A stretch of DNA of 64,000 nucleotides from Marinimicrobium sp038419845 (GTDB taxonomy: Bacteria > Pseudomonadota > Gammaproteobacteria > Pseudomonadales > Cellvibrionaceae): contig NZ_JBCAQT010000001.1 of assembly GCF_038419845.1 (NCBI RefSeq), positions 1-64,000 of the forward strand, in the 5' to 3' direction. Below the pieces are notes generated by a model, which saw nothing but the letters and a program-made list of their open reading frames with translations, was not told the DNA's origin and did not search any database. A program made the position numbers and the translations under genes. This document shows positions 34,492 through 43,412 of the stretch, piece by piece (positions within the stretch are counted from its first letter, which is position 1; each line of letters starts with the position of its first letter).

Positions 34492-35056
34492 TATCCGCGT
34501 CTCCGTTTCCCAGTGTGGTCGGAATCGGCTCTTGAGTGGCAGGCGGTTTGCCCTGATCGGCCTGGGCGGCGTTGATGGCCGCCTGCAGCTGGCGCAGGAT
34601 CTGTTGCGACAGCTCACGGCGCATTTCGCTCAGGACCAGCTCCTCCTCCTGGGCGCCGCTGCCGGCACTGCTGGCACTGGCGTCGTAGGAGCGGGTGACG
34701 CGGCTGGTGAGATTGTTGGCCAGCGCCGTGCCACCGCCGTTGAGGACATTGAAGCGGGCGATGAGAGTGATTTCGTAAGCGCTGGCCAGAGCGTCACCGC
34801 CCACCGCGGCGACCCGTTTCTCGGTGGTTTCTTCGGTGACCTGCAGGGCGTACTGCGCCCCGACGGGGCTGTCCACCAGAGTGACGTCGTTGGCCTGCAG
34901 CCGTTGGCGCAACTCGGTCATCAGTGGGCCGTAATCATTGCCCCCGGTCAGGTAGAGGGTGTCGACCATGCTGGACAGGGCGACGCTGCCGCGCAGCTGC
35001 CAGCCGCAGGCCGAGACCATCACCATCAGAAAGCCGTAAAAAAACAATCGCAGCAT
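34472..35056 (-). CDS. lptE: LPS-assembly lipoprotein LptE
   Basis: LptE plugs and folds LptD, the outer-membrane LPS translocon. The 194-residue protein has a lipoprotein signal ending VSAC (17) followed directly by 'GWQLRGSVAL', typical of LptE (GFxLRG). The C-terminus is a longer Ala/Gln/Pro tail. Overlap with holA and position behind leuS support the call. Confidence 0.93.
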   Translation of the reverse strand: MLRLFFYGFLMVMVSACGWQLRGSVALSSMVDTLYLTGGNDYGPLMTELRQRLQANDVTLVDSPVGAQYALQVTEETTEKRVAAVGGDALASAYEITLIARFNVLNGGGTALANNLTSRVTRSYDASASSAGSGAQEEELVLSEMRRELSQQILRQLQAAINAAQADQGKPPATQEPIPTTLGNGDADNGETAP

Positions 35057-35126
35057 GCGCAGCGTCCTCGAGCGGGCCGCCGGCGGGAGAGCCCGCCGGG
35101 GCTTATCCAGTTAAGAGGCAAAATAT

Positions 35127-37589
35127 TCAGTTGGCGACAATATTGACCAGTTTGTTGGGCACGACAATGACCTTGCGCACCGTCGCGCCTTCCAGAAAGC
35201 GCTGGACATTGGGCTGTGCCCGGGCCAGCTTTTCCATGTCTTCGCGCGGAGCGTCCACTGGCGCCTGGATCTTGTCCCGGACCTTGCCGTTGACCTGTAC
35301 CACCACCTCGATGGCCGAGCGCTCCAGTGCCGCCTCATCCACGCTGGGCCAGGGCGCGTCCAGGGGGATGCCTTCGTGGCCCATGGCCTGCCAGAGCGCC
35401 TGGGTCAGGTGCGGCACAATGGGTGCCAGCAGGAGCACGGCCGCCTCCAGTGCCTCACGTTCCACTGCCAGTCCTTCCGGGTTGGCCCGGTCGGAGAGCT
35501 TGCCGACCTCGTTCATCAGTTCCATCACCGCGGCAATGGCGGTGTTGAAGGTCTGCCGACGCCCATAGTCATCGCTGACCTTGGCAATGGTCTCGTGGGT
35601 CTTGCGGCGCAGGTCTTTCTGTTTGTCGGGCAGGGCGTCCTGATCGATCTGTCCGGGTTCGCCCGCCTGCAGATGGGAGTGCACGGTCTTCCACAGGCGG
35701 CGCAGGAAGCGGTGGGCGCCTTCCACGCCCGAGTCGCTCCACTCCATGCTCTGCTCGGGTGGGGCGGCGAACATGGAGAACAGGCGTACCGTATCGGCGC
35801 CAAACTGATCGATCAGCTCGCCCGGGTCCACGGTGTTGCCCTTGGATTTGCTCATCTTGGCGCCGTCTTTGAGCACCATGCCCTGGCACAGCAACCGCTC
35901 AAACGGCTCGGGGCAGCTGACCAGCCCCTCGTCGCGCATCAGCTTGTGGAAAAAGCGGGCGTACAGCAGGTGCAGAATGGCGTGCTCGATGCCCCCGACA
36001 TACTGATCCACCGGGAGCCAGTAGGCGGTGGCCTCGGGGTCCAGCATACCCTTATCGTACTGGGGGCAGGTGTAGCGGGCGTAGTACCAGGACGATTCCA
36101 TGAAGGTATCGAAGGTGTCGGTTTCACGCTCTACGGGCTTGCCGTCGAGCTCGTCCTTGCGCCACTCGGGGTCGGCCTTGAGCGGCGACTGGACCCCGTC
36201 CATCACCACGTCTTCGGGCAGGAGGATCGGGAGTTTGTCCGCCGGTACCGGAATCTCGCCGCCCTCGGGCAGGCTGTACATGGGAATGGGGGCACCCCAG
36301 TAGCGCTGGCGGGAGACGCCCCAGTCGCGCAGGCGATAATTGTGAGTGATCCGACCCTGGTTGGCGGCCTTCAGTGCCTGGGCGATGACTTCAAATGCGC
36401 CCTTGAAGTCCAGGCCGTCGTACTCGCCAGAGTTGATCAGGACGCCCTTTTCGGTAAAGGCGGCGGTTTCAATGTCGCACTCTTCGCCGTTGGCGGGGGC
36501 AATCACCTGCTTGATGGGCAATTGATAGTTGCGGGCAAACTCGTAGTCGCGCTCATCGTGCGCCGGTACGGCCATCACCGCGCCGGAGCCGTAGCTCATC
36601 AGCACATAGTTGGCGACCCAGACCGGGACCGGCTCGCCGGTGATCGGGTGTTTGGCCTTGATGCCGGTGTCCATGCCCTGTTTCTGCATGTTGGCCATGT
36701 CGGCCTCGGCCACGGACTGCTTCTTGCACTGCTCGACGAAGGTGGCCAGTTCCGGGTTGTTTTCCGCCAGCGCCTGGGTGATGGGATGCTCGGCGGCCAG
36801 GCTGACATAGGTCACGCCCATCAGAGTGTCGGGACGTGTAGTGTAGACCTCGAAGCTCTCGTGCTCGCCCACCGGTTCGGACAGGTCGAAGCGCATCTCC
36901 ACGCCCCGGCTTTTGCCGATCCAGTTGCGCTGCATGGTTTTGACCTGCTCGGGCCAGTGGGGCAGCTTGTCCAGATCCGCCAGCAGTTCGTCAGCGTAGT
37001 CGGTGATCTTGATGAACCACTGGGGAATTTCCTTGCGCTCCACCAGCGCGCCCGAGCGCCAGCCCCGGCCGTCTACCACCTGTTCATTGGCCAGAACCGT
37101 CTGGTCTTCCGGGTCCCAGTTGACCGTGGACATCTTCTTGTAGACCAGCCCCTTCTCGTACAGGCGGGTAAAAAACCATTGTTCCCACTTGTAGTAATCG
37201 GGTTTGCAAGTGGTCACTTCGCGCGACCAGTCAAAGCCGAAACCCAACTGCTTGAGCTGGGCCCGCATGGCCTCGGTGTTGGCATAGGTCCATTTTGCAG
37301 GGGCGGTCTTGTTCTTGATGGCGGCGTTTTCCGCCGGCAGGCCGAAGGCATCCCAGCCCATGGGGTGGAGCACGTTTTTACCCTGCATCCGCTGATAGCG
37401 AGCGATCACATCGGAGATGGTGTAGTTGCGCACGTGGCCCATGTGCAGTTTGCCGCTGGGGTAGGGGAACATGGACAGGCAGTAGAACTTCTCGCGGCTG
37501 CGATCCTCAACAACTTTGAACGTCTGATGTTCGTCCCAGTAGCTCTGGGCCTGGGCTTCGACTTGCTCGGGATGGTATTGCTCTTCCAT
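35127..37589 (-). CDS. leuS: Leucyl-tRNA synthetase
   Basis: The start at 37589 (MEEQYHPEQVEAQAQSYW) gives 820 residues and matches family N-termini; a longer open frame reaching 37850 is rejected. Visible are the HIGH motif 'PYPSGKLHMGHVRNYTI' (about 42-58), the CP1 editing domain with 'TTRPDTLMGVTYV' and the KMSKS loop 'KMSKSKGNTV'. It heads the leuS-lptE-holA operon and diverges from the esterase gene. Confidence 0.97.
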   Translation of the reverse strand: MEEQYHPEQVEAQAQSYWDEHQTFKVVEDRSREKFYCLSMFPYPSGKLHMGHVRNYTISDVIARYQRMQGKNVLHPMGWDAFGLPAENAAIKNKTAPAKWTYANTEAMRAQLKQLGFGFDWSREVTTCKPDYYKWEQWFFTRLYEKGLVYKKMSTVNWDPEDQTVLANEQVVDGRGWRSGALVERKEIPQWFIKITDYADELLADLDKLPHWPEQVKTMQRNWIGKSRGVEMRFDLSEPVGEHESFEVYTTRPDTLMGVTYVSLAAEHPITQALAENNPELATFVEQCKKQSVAEADMANMQKQGMDTGIKAKHPITGEPVPVWVANYVLMSYGSGAVMAVPAHDERDYEFARNYQLPIKQVIAPANGEECDIETAAFTEKGVLINSGEYDGLDFKGAFEVIAQALKAANQGRITHNYRLRDWGVSRQRYWGAPIPMYSLPEGGEIPVPADKLPILLPEDVVMDGVQSPLKADPEWRKDELDGKPVERETDTFDTFMESSWYYARYTCPQYDKGMLDPEATAYWLPVDQYVGGIEHAILHLLYARFFHKLMRDEGLVSCPEPFERLLCQGMVLKDGAKMSKSKGNTVDPGELIDQFGADTVRLFSMFAAPPEQSMEWSDSGVEGAHRFLRRLWKTVHSHLQAGEPGQIDQDALPDKQKDLRRKTHETIAKVSDDYGRRQTFNTAIAAVMELMNEVGKLSDRANPEGLAVEREALEAAVLLLAPIVPHLTQALWQAMGHEGIPLDAPWPSVDEAALERSAIEVVVQVNGKVRDKIQAPVDAPREDMEKLARAQPNVQRFLEGATVRKVIVVPNKLVNIVAN

Positions 37590-37738
37590 TGGGGGTTTGG
37601 GCCTGTTTCGGTCATCAATGTCAAAAGCGGCAATTATAGAGCCTTGGGGCCTATAAAGCGAAGGGGCGGGAAGCTCCCGGGCGCTGTGATATGCTCTGAT
37701 GCTCCAATAAAACCAAAATACCTGAACTTGAGGGATAA

Positions 37739-38668
37739 ATGATGAGAGAGAACCTCTGGGCGCCCGGGCGCCTGCTTTGTCTGTTGGTTGCCTGTCTGCT
37801 GCCGCTTGGCGCGATGGCCGGGCCGGAGAGACCGCAAAATGCCTTGCCACTCTGGCCCGAGCGCGAACCCGTGACGCCCGATCGGGAGACCATCAAAGAC
37901 AACCGGGTCTTCAGTGTCGATAACCCCTCGATCACGCCTTACTGGCCCGACGCTCCGGCCGCCGGCGCGCCGGCCGTGGTGATTTTTCCCGGAGGCGGCT
38001 ATCAGCGTCTGGCCTTTGATAAAGAGGGCGTGGCCGCCGCCCGATGGCTGAACGAGCTGGGCATAGCCGCCTTCGTCGTGAAGTACCGGATGGTGGAATA
38101 CGGCCACCCCGCGCCGCTGCTCGATGGCCTGCGGGCCGTCCGCCATGTGCGGGCTAATGCGGCCACCTGGGGGCTGGATCCCGATCGGATCGGGGTGCTG
38201 GGGTTTTCCGCCGGCGGCCACCTGGCGGGCAGCGTGGCGCTGCGCTCAGCGTTTACCCACTCTGATCTGGCCGATGATCCCTGGGGTCGGGTAAGTGCCC
38301 GCCCGGATTTTGCCATTCTGCTGTATCCGGTGGTCACCATGGAGGACCCGCACACCCATAAGGGCTCGCGTGAGGCGCTGTTGGGGAAAGACCCTTCAGA
38401 GAAGACCCAGCGCGAACATTCGCTCGAGCATCAGGTGGGCAGCAGTGCGCCTCCCCTGTTTCTGGTTCACGGCAGCGGCGATCAGAGTGTGCCGGTCGAG
38501 AACAGTCTGATGTTGTTCGAAGCCGCGCTTCCCAAGAGCCCAAAATCGGAGTTGCACATCTACCAGACGGATCGACACGGTTTTGGTCTGTTGCCGGACG
38601 AGGGCTCGGCATCCTTCTGGCCGGAAGCGGCGGAGCAGTGGTTACGATACAATGAGTTCGTTGAGTAG
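37739..38668 (+). CDS. Secreted alpha/beta-hydrolase (sugar esterase type)
   Basis: The 309-residue protein has a signal peptide ending near residue 27 (GAMA-GP). The fold is the esterase/BD-FAE type: 'VVIFPGGGYQRLAFDKEG' oxyanion segment, nucleophile 'GFSAGGH' (Ser near 161), Asp in 'GSGDQSVP' and His in 'DRHGFG'. Such enzymes remove acetyl or feruloyl groups from xylan or pectin. GAGGGA precedes the ATG. It is followed 54 bp downstream by a rhamnogalacturonan acetylesterase-like gene, forming a deacetylation pair. Confidence 0.85.
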   Translation: MMRENLWAPGRLLCLLVACLLPLGAMAGPERPQNALPLWPEREPVTPDRETIKDNRVFSVDNPSITPYWPDAPAAGAPAVVIFPGGGYQRLAFDKEGVAAARWLNELGIAAFVVKYRMVEYGHPAPLLDGLRAVRHVRANAATWGLDPDRIGVLGFSAGGHLAGSVALRSAFTHSDLADDPWGRVSARPDFAILLYPVVTMEDPHTHKGSREALLGKDPSEKTQREHSLEHQVGSSAPPLFLVHGSGDQSVPVENSLMLFEAALPKSPKSELHIYQTDRHGFGLLPDEGSASFWPEAAEQWLRYNEFVE

Positions 38669-38722
38669 GGTCGAAAAAAGGCCCGCTTGTGAGACTGAAA
38701 ACTAAAAAAGAGAGAATGAACC

Positions 38723-39511
38723 ATGCAATCAACCATCGTAAAAACCTGGGCCCAAACCCTCGGGCTTCTGGCGCTGGCGGCCGTCATTGTTACCGGCTGC
38801 ACCACCACAGAGCAGGCACCCATGCAGAGTAAACCCACCCTGTTTCTGGTGGGCGACTCCACCATGGCCGATCAGCCTGCCGACAAACATCCCGAGCAGG
38901 GCTGGGGGCAGGCGCTTCCCGAATTTCTGGGCTCCGACATCGAGCTTGAAAACCACGCCAAAAACGGCCGGAGCACCAAAAGTTTTGTCGACGAAGGGCG
39001 CTGGCAGGCCGTCAAGGACAGCCTGAAACCGGGCGATTTTGTCGTGATCGGCTTTGGCCACAACGACCAGAAAGACCAGGACGAGACTCGCTACGCGGCC
39101 CCCTGGAGCGATTACCGGGACTACCTGGAGACCATGGTCGACGACGTGCGTGCTGCCGGTGCCCAGCCGATGCTGGTGACCTCCATCTACCGGCGCAAAT
39201 TCGACGCCGAGGGCCTGCCCGAGGCGACGCTGGGTGACTACCCCGAAGTGACCCGCGCCGTGGCCAGCGAGCGCGACGTGCCTCTGGTAGACCTGAACGT
39301 CAAAACCCGGGATATGCTGATGGAAACCGGTGTCGAGGGTTCAGCCGACATCTATATGCAGATCGAGCCGGGCGCCTACGACACCCTGCCCGAGGGCAAA
39401 GACGACAACACCCACCTGCAGGTGCGCGGCGCCCAGCGCGTGGCGAAAATGTTCGTGGATGAGGTCAAATCGCGCGATCTGCCCCTGGCCAGCTACCTGG
39501 TCACCCCCTGA
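38723..39511 (+). CDS. Rhamnogalacturonan acetylesterase (CE12-like)
   Basis: The 262-residue protein has a lipoprotein signal ending VTGC (about 27). The SGNH motifs are of CE12 type: 'FLVGDSTMAD' (Ser), 'HAKNGRSTKSF' (Gly), 'GFGHNDQKD' (Asn) and 'DNTHLQVRGA' (Asp/His). CE12 enzymes deacetylate rhamnogalacturonan so that lyases can act. It fits the PL10 and PL9 lyases of this window. Co-transcribed with the esterase before it. Confidence 0.9.
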   Translation: MQSTIVKTWAQTLGLLALAAVIVTGCTTTEQAPMQSKPTLFLVGDSTMADQPADKHPEQGWGQALPEFLGSDIELENHAKNGRSTKSFVDEGRWQAVKDSLKPGDFVVIGFGHNDQKDQDETRYAAPWSDYRDYLETMVDDVRAAGAQPMLVTSIYRRKFDAEGLPEATLGDYPEVTRAVASERDVPLVDLNVKTRDMLMETGVEGSADIYMQIEPGAYDTLPEGKDDNTHLQVRGAQRVAKMFVDEVKSRDLPLASYLVTP

Positions 39512-39560
39512 CTCTCAGTCAGGCGGGCCGTCAGGCGGCCACTTCAGCCCAAAATTGGGC

Positions 39561-39589
39561 TTGCCAAGGGGCGGCGGGTGCCTTACAAT
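39561..39589 (+). promoter_or_regulatory. rplU-rpmA promoter
   Basis: TTGCCA (39561-39566), a 17-bp spacer and TACAAT (39584-39589) form a good sigma-70 promoter. It leaves a leader of about 95 nt before rplU; a ribosomal leader structure there is possible but I cannot define one. Confidence 0.7.
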
Positions 39590-39692
39590 CGCCGCCCCTG
39601 AAAAACCGAACCAACGACGCAAGCTCCGGAAAGCGCCCCGGGCACCCCGAACGCTGCTTCGTGTCGTCCAATACAGAGTATTTGGAGCAACT

Positions 39693-40004
39693 ATGTACGC
39701 AATTTTTGAAAGTGGTGGCAAGCAACACCGTGTCGTGGAAGGGGAAACCCTGAAACTGGAAAAAATCGAAGTCGCCACCGGTGAAACCGTCGAGTTCGAC
39801 AAAGTTTATCTGGTCGCCAATGGCGAAGATGTGAAAGTGGGCGCACCGGTAGTCGATGGTGCCAAAGTGACCGCTGAGGTGATCAACCACGGTCGCGGCG
39901 ATAAGGTGAAAATCATCAAATTCCGCCGTCGCAAGCACTCCATGAAGCGTCAAGGGCACCGTCAGTGGTTCACTGAAGTGAAAATCACTGGAATCAAAGG
40001 TTAA
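39693..40004 (+). CDS. rplU: 50S ribosomal protein L21
   Basis: The 103-residue protein matches L21 throughout: 'MYAIFESGGKQHRV', 'EKIEVATGETVEFDKVYLVANGEDVKVGAPVV', and the signature 'IIKFRRRKHSMKRQGHRQWFTEVKITGI'. It binds 23S rRNA. TTTGGAGCAACT supplies the ribosome binding site. rpmA follows after 14 bp. Confidence 0.98.
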   Translation: MYAIFESGGKQHRVVEGETLKLEKIEVATGETVEFDKVYLVANGEDVKVGAPVVDGAKVTAEVINHGRGDKVKIIKFRRRKHSMKRQGHRQWFTEVKITGIKG

Positions 40005-40018
40005 GAGGAGTATAGACA

Positions 40019-40276
40019 ATGGCTCACAAAAAAGCGGGCGGTAGTACACGTAACGGGCGCGATTCCGAAAGTAAACGGCTCGGCGTCAAAGTATACGGTG
40101 GCGAAGCCATCCCCGCCGGCGGCATCATCGTTCGTCAGCGCGGCACTCGGTTTCACCCCGGAGTGAACGTGGGTCTGGGCAAAGACCACACCCTGTTCGC
40201 CAAGGCCGAAGGCCGGGTGAAGTTCGAAACCAAAGGTGACAAGGGTCGCAAATACGTGAGCGTCGAAACGGCGTAA
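40019..40276 (+). CDS. rpmA: 50S ribosomal protein L27
   Basis: The 85-residue protein begins MAHKKAGGSTRNGRDS and contains 'LGVKVYGGEAIPAGGIIVRQRGTRFHPG', the L27 signature. Its N-terminus reaches the peptidyl-transferase centre. Co-transcribed with rplU. Confidence 0.98.
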   Translation: MAHKKAGGSTRNGRDSESKRLGVKVYGGEAIPAGGIIVRQRGTRFHPGVNVGLGKDHTLFAKAEGRVKFETKGDKGRKYVSVETA

Positions 40277-40332
40277 CACGGTTTGATCCCCTTAGGCCGG
40301 CTCCTCAACAGAGACCGGCCCACCTCTGAAGA

Positions 40333-40366
40333 AGCCCTGTCGAGCGTTCGATGGGGCTTTTTTTGT
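40333..40366 (+). terminator. Terminator after rpmA
   Basis: A 10-bp stem (two G-T pairs) with AGCCC / GGGCT ends and a short loop is followed by seven T residues. Confidence 0.9.
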
Positions 40367-40415
40367 TGTTTCGAGAGGGCTTTGATCAATTCGCAGCTTA
40401 ATTTGGCACTGAGGG

Positions 40416-40520
40416 CTACTTTGGGGTGAACGACTCCAAGACCGTCAACCGCGGGACTAGTGTTGACGAGTTACAGGGAAGTACTCGCCACGTGTCTTGG
40501 AGTCGTTCACCCCAAAGTAG
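40416..40520. repeat. 105-bp palindromic intergenic element (MITE-like)
   Basis: Perfect 26-bp inverted arms at 40416-40441 and 40495-40520 flank a 53-bp centre. The centre itself contains a 7-bp inverted repeat CGTCAAC / GTTGACG (40443-40449 and 40462-40468), so a single strand could fold into a branched structure. It lies between the rpmA terminator and obg. It has no coding capacity; a non-autonomous mobile or REP-like element is likely. Confidence 0.8.
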
Positions 40521-40578
40521 ACCGGTGGTGATTAAAAACAGTAGATTTTGATTCGGCACCCAGTGCCGGGAGTGAACA

Positions 40579-41766
40579 GTGAAATTTGTAGATGAAGCGC
40601 CCATTCACGTCGAAGCGGGCAAAGGCGGCAACGGCTGCCTCAGCTTCCGGCGGGAAAAATTTATCGCCAAAGGCGGTCCCGACGGCGGTGACGGCGGCGA
40701 TGGCGGCAGCGTCTACCTGGTCGCCGACGAAAGCCTCAACACCCTCATCGACTACCGCTTCCAGCCCCGCTACCGGGCCCAGAACGGCCAGAAAGGCAGC
40801 GGCAAAAACTGCACCGGCAGCAAAGGCGAAGACCTGCTCATGCCCGTGCCCGTCGGCACCACCGTCATCGACAGCGACACCGGCGAACAGCTGGGCGACC
40901 TGACCGAAGTGGGTCAGCGCCTCAAAGTCGCCCAGGGCGGCTTCCACGGCCTGGGCAACACCCGCTTCAAATCCAGTGTCAATCGCGCCCCGCGCCAGAC
41001 CAGCGACGGCAGCGAAGGCGAAACGCGCAACCTCAAGCTCGAACTGAAAGTACTGGCCGACGTCGGCCTGCTGGGCATGCCCAACGCGGGCAAATCCAGC
41101 TTCATCCGCGCCATCAGCTCCGCCAAGCCCAAAGTCGCCGGCTACCCCTTCACCACCCTCGTCCCCAACCTGGGCGTGGTCAAAGTGCAGAAGCACCGCA
41201 GCTTCGTCGTGGCCGACATTCCCGGCCTGATCGAAGGCGCCGCCGACGGCGCCGGCCTGGGCATCCGTTTTCTCAAGCACCTGACCCGCTGCCGCTTCCT
41301 GCTGCACATCGTCGACATGGCCCCCTACGACGACTCCGACCCGGAAGCCCAGGTACGGGCCATCACCAAGGAGCTGGAAAGCTTCAGCCCCACCCTCGCC
41401 AAACGCGAGCGCTGGCTGCTGCTCAACAAAGTCGACCTGTTGCCGCCCGACGAAGTGGACGAGCGCTGCCAGGCGCTGGTCAAAGCGCTGGATTGGCAGG
41501 GGCCGGTATTCCCGATCTCGGCCATGGAACAGACCGGCACCGCGCCCCTGTGCGGTAAGATCATGACCTACCTGGAAGACATCTGGGAAGAGGAAGCCGA
41601 GAGCGAAGAGGCGCGTGAGCGCGAATTCAACATCCAGTCGGCCATGGCGAGCGAAGTGCGCGAGCGGGTTGAAACCCTGCGCGAACGTCGCCGCTCAAAC
41701 AAGGACGACGATGATGACGACTTCGACGATGACGATTACGATGTGGAAGTGGAGTACGTGCGTTAA
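40579..41766 (+). CDS. obgE: Obg family GTPase
   Basis: ObgE is a ribosome-assembly and stress GTPase. The 395-residue protein starts at GTG 40579 behind GGGAG. The Gly-rich Obg fold (1-158) has 'GGNGCLSFRREKFIAKGGPDGGDGGDGGSV'. The G domain has G1 'GMPNAGKSS', G2 'TLVPN', G3 'DIPGLIEGA' and G4 'NKVD'. The C-terminus is an acidic run of Asp residues, common in gammaproteobacterial ObgE. rplU-rpmA-obg-proB is a conserved order. Confidence 0.97.
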   Translation: MKFVDEAPIHVEAGKGGNGCLSFRREKFIAKGGPDGGDGGDGGSVYLVADESLNTLIDYRFQPRYRAQNGQKGSGKNCTGSKGEDLLMPVPVGTTVIDSDTGEQLGDLTEVGQRLKVAQGGFHGLGNTRFKSSVNRAPRQTSDGSEGETRNLKLELKVLADVGLLGMPNAGKSSFIRAISSAKPKVAGYPFTTLVPNLGVVKVQKHRSFVVADIPGLIEGAADGAGLGIRFLKHLTRCRFLLHIVDMAPYDDSDPEAQVRAITKELESFSPTLAKRERWLLLNKVDLLPPDEVDERCQALVKALDWQGPVFPISAMEQTGTAPLCGKIMTYLEDIWEEEAESEEAREREFNIQSAMASEVRERVETLRERRRSNKDDDDDDFDDDDYDVEVEYVR

Positions 41767-41802
41767 CGTACGCGGGTTACAGACGTGCGCTAAACAGGCC
41801 CA

Positions 41803-42933
41803 ATGATGAATCAGAGACATTCCGTAACCGGTGCCCGGCGCTGGGTGGTCAAGATCGGCAGCTCGCTGCTCACCAACGATGGCCGGGGCCTGGACTCGGC
41901 CGCCATTGCCGGCTGGGTAGCCCAGATGGCCTCGCTGCGCGAGCAGGGCATTGAACTGGTGCTGGTCTCCTCCGGCGCTGTGGCGGCCGGGCTGACCCGC
42001 CTGGGCTGGCCCCGCCGGCCCACCGCCGTGCACCAGCTGCAGGCGGCGGCCGCCGTGGGCCAGATGGTCCTGGTGCAGACCTACGAGAGCGCCTTCCAGC
42101 AGTACGGCCTGCACACTGCTCAGGTGCTGCTCGATCACGATGACCTCTCCTCCCGCGAGCGCTACCTCAACGCCCGCTCCACACTGCGCACCCTGCTGGA
42201 TCTGGGCGTGGTCCCGGTGGTCAACGAAAACGACACGGTTGTGACCGATGAAATCCGCTTCGGTGACAACGACACTCTGGGCGCCCTGGTGGCCAACCTG
42301 ATCGAAGCCGACCTGCTGGTGATCCTCACCGATCAGGCCGGCATGTACGACAGTGACCCCCGCAACAATCCCGAGGCCCGCCTGCTGCCCCAGCTGGCCG
42401 CCGATGATCACACCCTGGAGAGCATGGCCGGCGGTGGCGGTGTGCTCGGGCGTGGCGGTATGCTCACCAAAGTGCGCGCGGCCCGGGTCGCGGCCCGCTC
42501 CGGGGCCGATACCCTGATACTGGGTGGGCGCACCGACCAGGCGCTGGTGCGCGCCCAGAGTGGTGAGTTGCTGGGCACGCTGCTCACGGCCGGTCAGGAG
42601 CCCCAGGCGGCGCGCAAGCGCTGGATTGCCGGGCAGCTGCAGACACGCGGTATCCTGACGCTCGATGACGGGGCGGTTACGGTGCTGCGGGACAAAGGCA
42701 AAAGCCTCCTGCCCGTCGGGGTCAAGGGCGTCAAGGGCGACTTTACCCGGGGCGACATGGTGATCTGCGTCGCGCCCGACGGCACCGAAATTGCCCGGGG
42801 GCTGGTGAATTACAGTGCCGAGGAGGCACGCAAAATCATCGGTCGCCCGAGCGGCGATATACTGGCCCAACTCGGGTACAAGGACGATGACGAACTGGTG
42901 CACCGCGACAATCTGGTGCTGACGGACGCGTGA
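41803..42933 (+). CDS. proB: Glutamate 5-kinase
   Basis: ProB phosphorylates glutamate in the first step of proline synthesis, also relevant to osmotic stress. The 376-residue protein has the kinase domain 'WVVKIGSSLLTNDGRGLD', 'VLVSSGAVAAGLTRLGW', 'PVVNENDTV' and 'FGDNDTLGALVANL', and a C-terminal PUA domain ('RGILTLDDGAVTVLRDKGKSLLPVGV'). ATG 41803 or 41806 could be the start. Confidence 0.97.
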   Translation: MMNQRHSVTGARRWVVKIGSSLLTNDGRGLDSAAIAGWVAQMASLREQGIELVLVSSGAVAAGLTRLGWPRRPTAVHQLQAAAAVGQMVLVQTYESAFQQYGLHTAQVLLDHDDLSSRERYLNARSTLRTLLDLGVVPVVNENDTVVTDEIRFGDNDTLGALVANLIEADLLVILTDQAGMYDSDPRNNPEARLLPQLAADDHTLESMAGGGGVLGRGGMLTKVRAARVAARSGADTLILGGRTDQALVRAQSGELLGTLLTAGQEPQAARKRWIAGQLQTRGILTLDDGAVTVLRDKGKSLLPVGVKGVKGDFTRGDMVICVAPDGTEIARGLVNYSAEEARKIIGRPSGDILAQLGYKDDDELVHRDNLVLTDA

Positions 42934-42947
42934 GAGGGAAGTCTCCA

Positions 42948-43403
42948 ATGAAATGGCAATGGATTCGTCGACTGGTCAACTTCTGGCCACCGCTGTTTTT
43001 TACCGGCATCAAGGCCACCCATATCAGCGCCGATTTCCGGCATATCGAGGTGGTGCTCAAGTTGCGCTGGTACAACCGCAACTTTGTGGGCACCCAGTTT
43101 GGTGGCAGCCTCTTTGCCATGACCGACCCCTGGTACATGCTGATGCTGGTGTACAACCTGGGCCCGGACTACTACGTCTGGGACAAGAGTGCCCACATCG
43201 ATTTTATTGCCCCCGGCCGCAGCGCTGCCCGGGCGGTGTTCCGGATCGACGATGCTACCCTCGAGCGCATCCGCGAGCACACTGCCGCGGGCAAAAAATA
43301 CCTGCCCAACTTCGCCATCGATATCACCGACCGTGAGGGCCACCTGGTGGCGACCGTTCACCGCACGGTTTACGTCCGGCGCAAACCGCATAAACGCCAG
43401 TAA
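42948..43403 (+). CDS. DUF4442 hotdog-fold protein
   Basis: ATG 42948 follows GAGGGAAG, giving 151 residues. The sequence shows the DUF4442 / PaaI-like hotdog pattern 'RWYNRNFVGTQFGGSLFAMTDPWYMLML', with the helix 'GGSLFAMTD' in the usual place of a thioesterase active site, and 'DKSAHIDFIAPGRSAARAVF'. A thioesterase activity is possible but not shown. It starts 15 bp after proB. Confidence 0.8.
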   Translation: MKWQWIRRLVNFWPPLFFTGIKATHISADFRHIEVVLKLRWYNRNFVGTQFGGSLFAMTDPWYMLMLVYNLGPDYYVWDKSAHIDFIAPGRSAARAVFRIDDATLERIREHTAAGKKYLPNFAIDITDREGHLVATVHRTVYVRRKPHKRQ

Positions 43404-43412
43404 GTCAGAGGC

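Noticed and set aside
35376..37742. A 788-codon plus-strand frame
   Set aside because: Shadow of leuS; the leuS frame carries all synthetase motifs.
37590..37850. N-terminal extension of leuS
   Set aside because: Leucyl-tRNA synthetases begin at the MEEQYHPEQ-type sequence, and the extension would cross the start of the divergent esterase gene.
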